DNA of 7,211 nt. It comes from an uncultured Anaplasmataceae bacterium (GTDB lineage Bacteria; Pseudomonadota; Alphaproteobacteria; Rickettsiales; CAIPFW01). A program made the translations under genes and the position numbers. The notes beneath the pieces were generated by a model. It made no database searches, had not been told where the DNA came from, and worked only from the letters and a program-made list of their open reading frames with translations. Every line of letters starts with the position of its first letter. Position 1 is the first letter of the stretch. The stretch covers positions 1 through 7,211 of the forward strand of contig CAIPFW010000162.1 in NCBI GenBank assembly GCA_903864455.1. The letters run 5' to 3'. This document shows positions 1 to 6,269 of this stretch, one piece after another.

Positions 1-428
1 ATATTTATTATGAAGAAAGTCTTTCCATGATTTCACCAAAAAATTCATTAATAAAAAATAAAGATCAGCTACCAAACAAAAAAATAGCCTGTCAACTTGG
101 TAGCGTTATGGAAATTTGGTTAAAAGAAAATGCACCAAATTCAGAAATTATTTTAATGGACAACAATAACCAAGCAATAGAAGCATTAAAAGCTGGGCAT
201 GTTGATGGGGTTCTTGTTGATGGCGTTCAAGCTGCTGCTTTTTCAAGTAAAAATTCAAATCTTGATCATGCTACAATAGCGAAATCTGAAAATGGCTATG
301 GTATAGCATTTAAAAAGGGATCGAAGTTAAAAGACGAAGTAAATAAAGTTTTAAAAACTTTAAAAGAAAGTGGTGAAATAGAAAAACTAAAAAAGAAGTG
401 GATAGAGAGTGGAGAATGGGACAATTAA
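1..428 (+). CDS. Polar amino-acid ABC transporter, periplasmic substrate-binding protein (C-terminal part, 5' truncated by window)
   Basis: This is the C-terminal end of a periplasmic binding protein of the arginine/histidine/glutamine-type uptake family (SBP family 3), which delivers the amino acid to the membrane permease encoded next. The frame is open from base 3 to the window edge, so the ATG at 27 is internal and the signal peptide lies outside the window. Visible family features are the returning lobe YYEESLSMISPKNS, the segment KKIACQLGSVMEIWLKEN, the block ALKAGHVDGVLVDG, then YGIAFKKGS and a final amphipathic segment ending KKKWIESGEWDN. The natural C-terminus is present, with TAA at 426-428. 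The permease start lies inside its last codons (13-nt overlap), so the two are translationally coupled. The substrate cannot be read from this fragment; linkage to argG/argH suggests arginine or citrulline. Confidence 0.93.
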   Translation, partial: IYYEESLSMISPKNSLIKNKDQLPNKKIACQLGSVMEIWLKENAPNSEIILMDNNNQAIEALKAGHVDGVLVDGVQAAAFSSKNSNLDHATIAKSENGYGIAFKKGSKLKDEVNKVLKTLKESGEIEKLKKKWIESGEWDN

Positions 429-1060
429 CATACGATATATTATTCATAGGAAGTGGAGTTTTTCTCACTCTCGGATTATTATTTGGCGGACTAATTCTTG
501 GAACTATTCTTGGAGTGACAATCAGCATTTTGCGTTATAACAATATTTGTTCCTTTATTATAAGTAGGTGGATTTCTTTATTTAGAGGAACCCCACTTAT
601 ATTACAATTGAGTTTAATTTATTTTACTGCACCTAGTATCATAGGGATCAAGTTAAGTGTTATACAAGCAGGAATTATTGCTTTTGGTTTCAATAGTTCT
701 GCTTATATAGCAGAAATTTTAAGATCTGGGATAGAAAGTATAGCAAAGGGTCAATTTGAAGCAGCTAAAACTCTTAAAATATCAAAATATTATACATGGA
801 GAGATATAATTTTACCGCAAGTAATAAGAAATACGTTTCCGAGTTTTGTAAATGAAATTATATCTCTATTAAAAGAAACAGCTTTAATTGGTACTATTAG
901 TGGAATGGATATAATGAGAATGGCGCAAACATTAGGAGCGCAGCAATTTACATATTTTATGCCATTGTGTATCGCGGCTGTATATTATTATATACTTGTA
1001 ATAAGTATAGAATTTATTGGGAAAATTATCGAAAAAAGGGGTTGGTATGCTCAAAATTAA
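416..1060 (+). CDS. Polar amino-acid ABC transporter permease (HisM/ArtQ/GlnP family)
   Basis: This is an inner-membrane permease of the polar amino-acid uptake family, 214 residues, the usual size. I chose ATG 416 because GAGAG at 405-409 is a good ribosome-binding site and MGQLTYDILFIGSGVFLTL matches the family's normal N-terminus. A GTG at 398 would add six charged residues with little upstream signal. About five hydrophobic segments are visible (roughly residues 8-39, 60-76, 82-99, 142-165 and 185-207). The family hallmark RGTPLILQL is at 57-65. The cytoplasmic EAA loop that docks the ATPase begins at E115 (EAAKTLKIS...IILPQVIRNTFPSFVNE). The gene overlaps the binding protein by 13 nt and the ATPase by 14 nt. 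Only one permease gene is seen, so the channel is probably a homodimer unless a second lies upstream. Confidence 0.95.
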   Translation: MGQLTYDILFIGSGVFLTLGLLFGGLILGTILGVTISILRYNNICSFIISRWISLFRGTPLILQLSLIYFTAPSIIGIKLSVIQAGIIAFGFNSSAYIAEILRSGIESIAKGQFEAAKTLKISKYYTWRDIILPQVIRNTFPSFVNEIISLLKETALIGTISGMDIMRMAQTLGAQQFTYFMPLCIAAVYYYILVISIEFIGKIIEKRGWYAQN

Positions 1061-1700
1061 AGATTTATCAAAATCATTTGGATTTCATCAAGTTTTAAAA
1101 AATATAACTTTTGACATCGATGAATCTCATATTGTTGGTCTAGCAGGAAGTTCCGGAAGTGGTAAATCTACACTCTTAAGAATTATACAAGGTTTAGAAA
1201 AACAGGATTCTGGCACTTTAAATATAAAATTAAATACAGGTTTTATGTTTCAAGATTTTCAACTATTTCCTCATATGAATGTTTGGAAGAATATAATATA
1301 TTCATCATCGATCAACAATCAAAATGATGATTTTGTTCTCAGAGCAAAAGATTTAATTGAATGCCTTGGACTCTCTGCAAAAATAAATTCCTACCCTCAT
1401 CAATTATCTGGTGGGCAAAAGCAAAGAGTAGCATTGGCGAGAAGTCTAATGATGCAACCGGAGATGCTGCTTTGCGATGAACCGACTTCTGGACTCGATG
1501 TTGCGACAATAGAAGATGTGATTTCATTGTTAAAATCAATCAAAGATATGGGTGTGAGTATGATTATTGCATCTCATGATTTAGACTTTTTAACAAAAAT
1601 AGCAAACAAGATTTTTGTATTAAAGAATGGAATTTTAATAGATTCTGTTTACCCTGAAGAAATGAATGATCCTATCAATTATTTAAAAAAATTATATTGA
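1047..1700 (+). CDS. Polar amino-acid ABC transporter ATP-binding protein (ArtP/GlnQ/HisP family)
   Basis: This is the cytoplasmic ATPase that powers the transporter, 217 residues and somewhat shorter than the usual ~240. ATG 1047 is chosen because AGGGG lies 6 nt upstream and MLKIKDLSKSFG is the normal family opening. A TTG at 1017 would only add residues encoded inside the permease gene. All nucleotide-binding motifs are intact: Walker A GSSGSGKS (34-41), Q-loop Q69 in FMFQDFQLFP, signature LSGGQKQR (120-127), Walker B LLCDEP (141-146), D-loop SGLD (148-151) and H-loop H177 in IIASHD. The reduced length comes from compact loops, notably between Walker A and the Q-loop, not from a lost motif. 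The gene overlaps the permease stop by 14 nt and is followed after 20 nt by argG. Confidence 0.96.
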   Translation: MLKIKDLSKSFGFHQVLKNITFDIDESHIVGLAGSSGSGKSTLLRIIQGLEKQDSGTLNIKLNTGFMFQDFQLFPHMNVWKNIIYSSSINNQNDDFVLRAKDLIECLGLSAKINSYPHQLSGGQKQRVALARSLMMQPEMLLCDEPTSGLDVATIEDVISLLKSIKDMGVSMIIASHDLDFLTKIANKIFVLKNGILIDSVYPEEMNDPINYLKKLY

Positions 1701-1720
1701 AATTTAATTAAAGGCAATTT

Positions 1721-2950
1721 ATGAAAAATAAAAATGTGATTAAAAAAATTATATTAGCTTATTCAGGTGGACTTGATACATCAGTTATGATTCCTTGGCT
1801 CAAAGAAAAATATTCTGAAGCTGAGATAATTACTGTAACTGTGAATGTAGGGCAGCAAGAAAATCTCGAAGATATAAAAAACAAAGCTCTAAAAAGTGGA
1901 GCAACAAAAGCATATATTATAGATGCTGCAAATGAGTTTGCTTCCGAATATTTATGGAATTTAGTAAAATCCGGAGCTTTATATGAAGAGCAATATATAT
2001 TGGGGACAATATCACGACCATTAATTGCAAAAAAATTAATAGAAATTTCCGAGCAAGAAAATGCTGATGCTATCGTTCATGGTGCAACTGGAAAAGGTAA
2101 CGATCAAGTTCGTTTCGAATATACAATTAAAGCTTTAGCACCGCAGATAAAAATTATAGCTCCTTGGAGATTTTGGGAAATCAAATCAAGACAGGATGCA
2201 ATTAATTACGCAAAAAAACATAACATCGAAATTTCTGCAACCCCTAAAAGCCCATATTCAAGAGATCATAATCTTTGGTACATATCTCATGAAGGCGGGG
2301 ATATAGAATCTCCTTCAAATGAAAGACCAGAAGATGTTTTATTGATGGCTACTCCACTTGAAAAAGTCACTGCAAGCGAGGAGTTGATATCTCTTGAGTT
2401 TGAAAAAGGAATTCCAATTGGCTTCAATAAAATAAAAAAATCACCAGAAAGTATTTTATCTGAACTCAATGAGCTTGGAGGGAAGCATGGTATTGGCGTT
2501 TGTGATATTATTGAAAATCGCTTAGTTGGTATGAAAATCAGAGGAATTTATGAAGCTCCTGCTGCAGCTTTAATATACAAAGCGGTTCATATACTTGAAA
2601 CAATTTGCTTGGATAAAAATATGCTTCATTTGAAGCAATCCCTTAAAGCAGAATATGCAAACATTGTTTATGAAGGCAGGTGGTTTTCTCAAAGTAGAAA
2701 AGCGCTAGATGCTTTTTTCAATGTTACATCACAGCATATAACTGGCTCTGTAAAATTAAAATTATATAAAGGAAACATAATTTTTGCAGGAGTTGAATCA
2801 ATCAATAGTTTGCATAATTTAGAATTAGCAACGTTTGAAGAAGATGGCGATGCTTACAATCAATCTGATGCTGAAGGCTTTATAAATTTATTTTCTCTTC
2901 CAGCAAAAGTATATGGCGTTATTCACAAAGGAGAATATGACAAATCATAA
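1721..2950 (+). CDS. argG: Argininosuccinate synthase
   Basis: ArgG condenses citrulline with aspartate using ATP (giving AMP and PPi) to form argininosuccinate, the penultimate step of arginine synthesis in the cytoplasm. The protein has 409 residues, a normal length. The N-type PP-loop SGGLDTS is at residues 15-21. The second family block GATGKGNDQVRFE is at 121-133, followed by APWR (147-150). The substrate-binding block PYSRDHNLWYISHEGG sits at 178-193. The later region (KIRGIYEAPAA, VYEGRWFSQSRKALDAF) also matches full-length ArgG. AAGG at 1711-1714 is a suitable ribosome-binding site for the ATG. The gene lies 20 nt after the transporter ATPase and overlaps argH by 14 nt, so uptake and synthesis are co-expressed. 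No carbamoyl-phosphate or ornithine-pathway genes are in the window, so citrulline must come from elsewhere, possibly by import. Confidence 0.98.
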   Translation: MKNKNVIKKIILAYSGGLDTSVMIPWLKEKYSEAEIITVTVNVGQQENLEDIKNKALKSGATKAYIIDAANEFASEYLWNLVKSGALYEEQYILGTISRPLIAKKLIEISEQENADAIVHGATGKGNDQVRFEYTIKALAPQIKIIAPWRFWEIKSRQDAINYAKKHNIEISATPKSPYSRDHNLWYISHEGGDIESPSNERPEDVLLMATPLEKVTASEELISLEFEKGIPIGFNKIKKSPESILSELNELGGKHGIGVCDIIENRLVGMKIRGIYEAPAAALIYKAVHILETICLDKNMLHLKQSLKAEYANIVYEGRWFSQSRKALDAFFNVTSQHITGSVKLKLYKGNIIFAGVESINSLHNLELATFEEDGDAYNQSDAEGFINLFSLPAKVYGVIHKGEYDKS

Positions 2951-4178
2951 AACATGGGGCGGGAGATTTAAAAAATCTTTAGATTCGAGAGTTGCAAAAT
3001 TTAATGCATCCATAAGTTTTGATAATATATTATATTCTTATGATATTTTGGGTAGTAAGGCTCATGTTTCAATGCTTGCAAAACAAGGTCTTGTAAATCA
3101 TGAAGAAGAAAAAATCATTTGCGATGCATTGATAGAAATCCAAAAAGAAATAGAAAATGGATTGCATCCATTGAGTGATGAATATGAAGATATACATATG
3201 TTTATCGAGCAAATTTTAATCAAGAAAATTGGCGATACAGGAAAAAAATTACATACAGGGCGAAGTAGAAACGATCAAGTTGCTTTGGATTTAAGGCTTT
3301 ATGCGAGAAGCTCTGTGAGTGAAATTAAAAATTTACTGAATGATTTGTGCTTAGCTTTAAATGAGCTATCAAAAAAACACTTTGAAAATATAATGCCTGG
3401 CTATACTCATCTACAACAAGCTCAGCCAATCACTCTCGGCAAACACCTCGAAGCGTATTTTTTTATGTTTCAAAGAGATGTAAGTCGAATAGATGATTGG
3501 TTCAAAAGAATGAATTTTTGCCCACTGGGAGCTGGAGCATTGGCTGGAAGTTCACTACCTTTAGATAGACAATTCGTTGCCGATCAATTAAATTTTGATG
3601 GCGTTATTGAAAATACAATCGACGCAGTAAGCGATAGAGATTATATTATTGAATTTTGTAACATCGCTTCAATTATCATGATGCATCTTTCAAGATTATC
3701 TGAAGATTTTATTATTTGGGCAACCCAAGAGTTTAACTTTCTTATCTTAGATGACGGATTCGCAACCGGATCATCATTGATGCCAAATAAAAAAAATCCA
3801 GATGTTTTAGAGTTAATACGTGGTAAATGTGGTCGTGTATTTGGACATATGGTATCTATTTTAACGATAATGAAAGCGCTCCCACTTTCTTATAACAAAG
3901 ATATGCAAGAAGATAAAGAATGCTTTTTTGACACAATCAACACTTTGAAGTCATGCATTTCAATTATTATTCCTTTTTTATATTCCATAACATTTAATAC
4001 AGATAAAATGTCTTATGCTGTTGAAAACAGTTATTTAAAAGCAACAAAAATTCTCGAAAATTTAGTTTTAAAAGGTGTGCCATTTAGAGAGGCGCATCAT
4101 ATGGTTGGCAACTACGTAGCAGAGGCGATAGAGAAAAATTGTCGTTTAGAAGATATTATCCCAAAGGAGTATGTCTAA
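2937..4178 (+). CDS. argH: Argininosuccinate lyase, C-terminally truncated
   Basis: ArgH splits argininosuccinate into arginine and fumarate, the last step of arginine synthesis. It belongs to the fumarase/aspartase superfamily and is active as a tetramer. Start ATG 2937 is preceded by AAAGGAG (2927-2933) and gives MTNHKTWGGRFKK, the standard opening; it overlaps the argG stop by 14 nt. Seen motifs are TGRSRNDQVA (107-116), the catalytic-His block PGYTHLQQAQP (H158) and the superfamily signature GSSLMPNKKNPD (278-289) with the catalytic serine. GVPFREAHHMVGNYVAEAIEK follows near the end. The protein is 413 residues against about 455-470 in the family. It stops at KEYV where homologues continue 40-50 residues. 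In the same frame after the stop is a tail-like remnant (4179-4238). All catalytic motifs remain, so activity is possible, but the lost part belongs to the C-terminal domain. It may be a recent pseudogene. Confidence 0.93.
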   Translation: MTNHKTWGGRFKKSLDSRVAKFNASISFDNILYSYDILGSKAHVSMLAKQGLVNHEEEKIICDALIEIQKEIENGLHPLSDEYEDIHMFIEQILIKKIGDTGKKLHTGRSRNDQVALDLRLYARSSVSEIKNLLNDLCLALNELSKKHFENIMPGYTHLQQAQPITLGKHLEAYFFMFQRDVSRIDDWFKRMNFCPLGAGALAGSSLPLDRQFVADQLNFDGVIENTIDAVSDRDYIIEFCNIASIIMMHLSRLSEDFIIWATQEFNFLILDDGFATGSSLMPNKKNPDVLELIRGKCGRVFGHMVSILTIMKALPLSYNKDMQEDKECFFDTINTLKSCISIIIPFLYSITFNTDKMSYAVENSYLKATKILENLVLKGVPFREAHHMVGNYVAEAIEKNCRLEDIIPKEYV

Positions 4179-4238
4179 AGTTTATCGCACCCTAATTGCA
4201 TAGAGAGAGCAATTGAGACGTTATGTGCAGAAAAATAA
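4179..4238 (+). pseudogene. Detached C-terminal tail of argH
   Basis: Immediately after the argH stop, in the same reading frame, the codons read SLSHPNCIERAIETLCAEK and then TAA. From memory, ArgH proteins end with a segment of the type GG(T/V)SP-x-x-V-x-x-AI followed by a short charged tail. HPNCIERAIETL fits that register, with P, I and AI in the expected places. If so, about 25-30 codons between LEDIIPKEYV and this tail have been deleted and a TAA now interrupts the frame. This is inference from pattern recall, not an alignment. Confidence 0.5.
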
Positions 4239-4352
4239 ATGTGCACTAGTTTTAAAAATGTATTTGTATAAAAGGATGTATTATTTCAAAGTCTATCTTA
4301 TATAGCGCTAAAAGTGAAAGGCAATAGAATAGAGCCCGTAATCAATTCAACC
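4239..4352. other. Unassigned intergenic sequence between argH remnant and IS remnant
   Basis: I see no intact gene here. One forward frame is open for about 41 codons (4272-4394, reading KDVLFQSLSYIALKVKGNR...), but it has no start codon or ribosome-binding site, runs into the IS remnant and resembles no family I know. TGTGCA occurs at 4224-4229 and again at 4240-4245. The stretch is most likely decayed sequence, perhaps the far end of a second copy of the neighbouring insertion sequence. Confidence 0.4.
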
Positions 4353-4370
4353 AAATGCAATGGGTTTATT
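4353..4370 (-). repeat. 18-bp IS-end repeat, copy 1
   Basis: The plus strand reads AAATGCAATGGGTTTATT. The same 18 bases occur at 4499-4516 in the same orientation and at 7174-7191 in inverted orientation. This copy lacks the adjoining palindrome. It is flanked by the short inverted repeat AATCAATT (4340-4347) and AATTGATT (4372-4379). Confidence 0.9.
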
Positions 4371-4448
4371 AAATTGATTGATATTGAGTCCTGTTAAGTT
4401 GATGAAGATTTTAGGAGTTTTAGAAAGTTTATTGAATGTGAGAGTCAT
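4371..4448 (-). pseudogene. Transposase N-terminal fragment (HTH/DDE, IS5-type)
   Basis: On the minus strand an ATG at 4448-4446 opens a frame reading MTLTFNKLSKTPKIF, then INLTGLNINQF. This matches the opening of IS5-group transposases with an N-terminal helix-turn-helix (HTH_Tnp_4 followed by DDE_Tnp_4), where a KLS-x-x-P-x-x-F-x-x-LTGL-x-x-x-(E/Q)F pattern is typical. After 26 codons the frame enters the 18-bp repeat (NKPIAF) and stops at TGA 4349-4347. No DDE catalytic residues are present, so it is inactive. The identification is recall from a short stretch and not certain. Confidence 0.6.
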
Positions 4449-4458
4449 TTAGAAGAAG

Positions 4459-4494
4459 AAATTTCTTGATAAATAATTATTTATCAAGAAATTT
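4459..4494. repeat. 36-bp perfect palindrome
   Basis: Each arm begins AAATTTCTTGATAAATAA and is the exact reverse complement of the other, with no unpaired base. The left half recurs at 7196-7211, where the window ends. It lies between the IS terminal sequence and the transposase start, so in minus-strand RNA it would form a hairpin in the transposase leader. It lacks a GC-rich stem and a trailing U-run, so it is not a standard intrinsic terminator. Confidence 0.93.
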
Positions 4495-4516
4495 AAGAAA
4501 ATGCAATGGGTTTATT
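4479..4516 (-). repeat. 38-bp IS-end repeat, copy 2
   Basis: This is the exact reverse complement of 7174-7211. It comprises the 18-bp terminal sequence, the spacer and half of the palindrome. The match breaks at 4517 (T here, G in the equivalent flank at 7173), which defines the outer edge of the element. Confidence 0.93.
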
Positions 4517-4521
4517 TTATC

Positions 4522-4550
4522 TTGACGTAATTAAAAGTAAAAATTACAAT
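4522..4550 (+). promoter_or_regulatory. Sigma70-like promoter for the dipeptidase gene
   Basis: TTGACG at 4522-4527 and TACAAT at 4545-4550 are separated by exactly 17 nt, close to the housekeeping consensus. Transcription would start near 4557, leaving a leader of about 19 nt before the ATG at 4576. The -35 box lies only 5 bp outside the IS end at 4516. Confidence 0.7.
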
Positions 4551-4575
4551 AATGGAATGATTTAAAATAAATACA

Positions 4576-5283
4576 ATGAATTTGCCAAAAGGTTTTACAT
4601 ATTTAACTGCTGATGAATTAAAAGATCACAATATTATTGTTGATTTGAGGTATTTAAGAAACCTAAATTTCGTTGGAGAAAAAATAACTGGATATGAAGC
4701 GAACAAAGTAATTATGACAGACGAAGCAAAAGAAGCTTTATTTAATGCATCAGAAAAATTTAACAAAGAAGGTTATGATTTGGTGATTTATGACGCATAT
4801 AGACCGCAAAAAGCTGTGAATCACTTCAAGCGATGGTCTGACTCCAAAGATTTAATTGTGGACAAAATGAAAAATGAATTTTTTCCATATATCGATCACG
4901 ATAAAGCTTTTGAACTCGGTTATATCGCTGAAAAATCAGGTCATAGTCGTGGATCAACAATTGATTTAACGATTATTGAACATGGAAGAACTCTAAAAGA
5001 AGTTAAATATCAAGAAAGAATTTTGTCAGACGAAAGAGTGTTTATATTCTTGGATGATGGAACTGTTGACATGGGCTCACATTTCGATTTATTTGACGAG
5101 GCTTCACACTCTCAATCAACTCTGGTTTTTGAAGAAGCATCAAAAAACAGGAATTTTTTTATTGAAACTATGGAGTCTGTTGGGTTTAAAAATTATCCAT
5201 CAGAATGGTGGCATTTCACTTTAGAAAATGAACCATTTCTTGCGAATGCACTAGAATCATACTTTGATTTCGATATAAAGTAA
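4576..5283 (+). CDS. D-Ala-D-Ala dipeptidase, VanX/DdpX family (peptidase M15D)
   Basis: This is a zinc dipeptidase that hydrolyses D-alanyl-D-alanine. In bacteria without vancomycin resistance such enzymes are linked to recycling wall-derived D-Ala-D-Ala. The key residues line up with VanX: the YDAYRP block with R76, the zinc motif SGHSRGSTIDLT (H123, D130), the MGSHFDLFDEASH segment (165-178), and EWWHF with catalytic E210 and zinc ligand H213. It has 235 residues against about 190-205 in VanX and DdpX, the extra length lying in loops. The N-terminus MNLPKGFTYLTADELKD has no signal peptide or hydrophobic stretch, so it is probably cytoplasmic. There are no vanA/vanH/vanRS-like genes alongside, which argues against a resistance cassette. 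No Shine-Dalgarno sequence is visible upstream. It stands alone behind its own promoter and converges on the BI-1 gene. Confidence 0.93.
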   Translation: MNLPKGFTYLTADELKDHNIIVDLRYLRNLNFVGEKITGYEANKVIMTDEAKEALFNASEKFNKEGYDLVIYDAYRPQKAVNHFKRWSDSKDLIVDKMKNEFFPYIDHDKAFELGYIAEKSGHSRGSTIDLTIIEHGRTLKEVKYQERILSDERVFIFLDDGTVDMGSHFDLFDEASHSQSTLVFEEASKNRNFFIETMESVGFKNYPSEWWHFTLENEPFLANALESYFDFDIK

Positions 5284-5319
5284 TCGCTGATCTATATTTT
5301 TTGATCTATGTTTTTACGA

Positions 5320-5337
5320 GAGGTAAACTTTTACTTC
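5320..5337. terminator. Possible weak bidirectional terminator hairpin
   Basis: GAGGTAAA (5320-5327) and TTTACTTC (5330-5337) pair with one G-U wobble, and TTTG follows on the plus strand. It sits in the 81-nt gap between two convergent genes, where a shared terminator is expected. The stem is AT-rich and the T-run short, so the call is weak. TGATCTAT is repeated nearby at 5288-5295 and 5302-5309. Confidence 0.35.
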
Positions 5338-5364
5338 TTTGTCTATTAACTCGGTCATATTTCA

Positions 5365-6096
5365 TTAATCATTCCTTCTTTCACCAAGAAATCTCAGTAA
5401 AAACATAAAGATGTTTATAAAGTCAAGATATAGAGATAAAGCTGATAAAACGCCTAATTTTTTCATCATCTCTGATTCTCTCGCAGCTGCGCCAGCTGAT
5501 AAATATATATCTTTAATTTTTTGTGTATCCCAAGCTGCTAAAATTATAAAACATACCAAACCAAAGATTGAAATTACAAAATCTAAACCGCTTGATTTCA
5601 AAAAAAGATTTACTAAAGAAAGTATAACGATCCCGATAACGCCCATAATTGCAAACGAACCAATTGAGGTCAAATCTTTTTTAGTTGTGTATCCATATAT
5701 ACTCATCGCACCGAAAACTGCAGATGATATAAAAAAAGTCTTTGCTATGCTTACTGAGGTATAAATTAAAAAAATCGGAGCAAGTGAAAGACCTATCAAG
5801 CCAGAATATACCATCAAGCACGCACTCAAAGCAGGTAAACTCATTTTTTGAGCTCTCGTTCCCATATATATCGACAACCCTAAAGGCAAAAAAGCAAAAA
5901 TTAGCATTATCATAGGATTTGAAAAAAATAATTGCATCAACGTAGTAGATCTTGAAGCTGCAAAAGATACTAAGCCAGTTAAAGCAAGAGCAGAAGACAT
6001 ATAGCTATATACAGAAGCGAAATGATTTCTTAGCCCTTCGCTGTAAGATGCGGCTGTGAAGTATGTTTGGGTATTGGTATTTTTATTTGAAAACAT
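5365..6096 (-). CDS. Bax inhibitor-1 / YccA family integral membrane protein
   Basis: This is a 243-residue multi-pass inner-membrane protein of the Bax inhibitor-1 (TMBIM/YccA-YbhL) family. After a polar N-terminus of about 28 residues there are roughly seven hydrophobic segments (near 30-48, 60-79, 87-106, 108-132, 145-166, 170-188 and 215-237). Family marks are YGYTTKKDL (134-142), the AWDTQKIKDIY block with its conserved Asp (188-198), and the C-terminal SLYLDFINIFMFLLRFLG (221-238). Bacterial members are proposed to be pH-sensitive calcium leak channels, and YccA modulates the FtsH protease in E. coli; which applies here is unknown. Length and termini are normal. No clear ribosome-binding site precedes the ATG (6096-6094). 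It is transcribed alone, divergent from the tRNA and convergent with the dipeptidase. Confidence 0.95.
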   Translation of the reverse strand: MFSNKNTNTQTYFTAASYSEGLRNHFASVYSYMSSALALTGLVSFAASRSTTLMQLFFSNPMIMLIFAFLPLGLSIYMGTRAQKMSLPALSACLMVYSGLIGLSLAPIFLIYTSVSIAKTFFISSAVFGAMSIYGYTTKKDLTSIGSFAIMGVIGIVILSLVNLFLKSSGLDFVISIFGLVCFIILAAWDTQKIKDIYLSAGAAARESEMMKKLGVLSALSLYLDFINIFMFLLRFLGERRND

Positions 6097-6129
6097 AGTT
6101 TTGCACGAAATAAAGTTTTTATAATGAAT

Positions 6130-6138
6130 ATTATAGCA
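6130..6138 (-). promoter_or_regulatory. Extended -10 promoter for the BI-1 gene
   Basis: The minus strand carries TGCTATAAT, a perfect -10 hexamer with the TGn extension, about 34 nt upstream of the BI-1 start codon. No good -35 box is seen 16-18 nt further upstream, which is usual for extended -10 promoters. Confidence 0.6.
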
Positions 6139-6191
6139 TGTATTTCTTTTTAGAGAGCGTAGAAGAATCCATGGAGCGTATAAATTTTATA

Positions 6192-6220
6192 AAAAAGTAA
6201 TTTTTCTTGCTTTACTTTTT
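6192..6220. repeat. 9-bp inverted repeat in the divergent promoter region
   Basis: AAAAAGTAA (6192-6200) and TTACTTTTT (6212-6220) are exact reverse complements separated by 11 nt. The right arm overlaps the tRNA -35 box. It could be a hairpin or an operator, or chance in AT-rich DNA. Confidence 0.4.
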
Positions 6221-6239
6221 AAAAAAATGAAATTATAAT
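6211..6239 (+). promoter_or_regulatory. Promoter for the tRNA-purQ transcript
   Basis: A perfect TATAAT at 6234-6239 is preceded by TTTACT (6211-6216) at 17-nt spacing. Transcription would begin near 6246, about 24 nt before the mature tRNA 5' end. There is no separate promoter in the 32 nt between the tRNA and purQ, so this one probably drives both. Confidence 0.65.
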
Positions 6240-6269
6240 TTAAGTATCTTATAGATGTTTAGTTATAGA

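Larger units (their letters stand above)
4353..4516 (-). mobile_element. Degraded insertion-sequence left end (IS5-type, minus orientation)
   Basis: Read on the minus strand from 4516 downward, this stretch has the layout of an IS left end. It starts with AATAAACCCATTGCATTT, probably the terminal repeat, followed by a leader with a 36-bp palindrome. A transposase start codon follows at 4448, 68 nt in, with 26 codons of transposase-like sequence. The coding match stops exactly where a second copy of the 18-bp terminal sequence begins (4370-4353), so the remainder of the element has been lost or replaced. A 38-bp identical copy of the outer end occurs inverted at 7174-7211, which shows that it is a multi-copy element. 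The family assignment rests on the short transposase fragment only. Confidence 0.65.

Noticed and set aside
398..415. GTG 398 as permease start
   Set aside because: ATG 416 has GAGAG at the right distance and gives the normal family N-terminus; the extra MDREWR is not typical.
1017..1046. TTG 1017 as ATPase start
   Set aside because: ATG 1047 has AGGGG upstream and begins the normal MLKIKDLSKSFG; the extension is permease coding sequence in another frame.
2913..2936. ATG 2913 as argH start
   Set aside because: AAAGGAG at 2927-2933 points to ATG 2937, which matches the usual ArgH opening.
4272..4394. A 41-codon plus-strand open stretch as a small gene
   Set aside because: It has no start codon or ribosome-binding site and no known family, and it overlaps the minus-strand transposase remnant.
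4459..4494. The palindrome as an intrinsic terminator of the arginine operon
   Set aside because: It has no GC-rich stem and no U-run after the stem, and it belongs to the IS leader on the other strand, over 280 nt past the argH stop.
4353..4516. The repeats as a CRISPR array or a Rickettsia palindromic element
   Set aside because: Only two repeat units lie in this block, with no regular spacers and no reading frame spliced into a gene; the transposase fragment and the distant inverted copy fit an IS end better.
4576..5283. A vancomycin-resistance cassette
   Set aside because: Only the VanX-like gene is present; no ligase, dehydrogenase or two-component regulator is next to it.
5411..5764. 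A 117-codon plus-strand open frame
   Set aside because: It lies wholly antisense to the well-supported BI-1 gene, has no ribosome-binding site and no recognisable motif.
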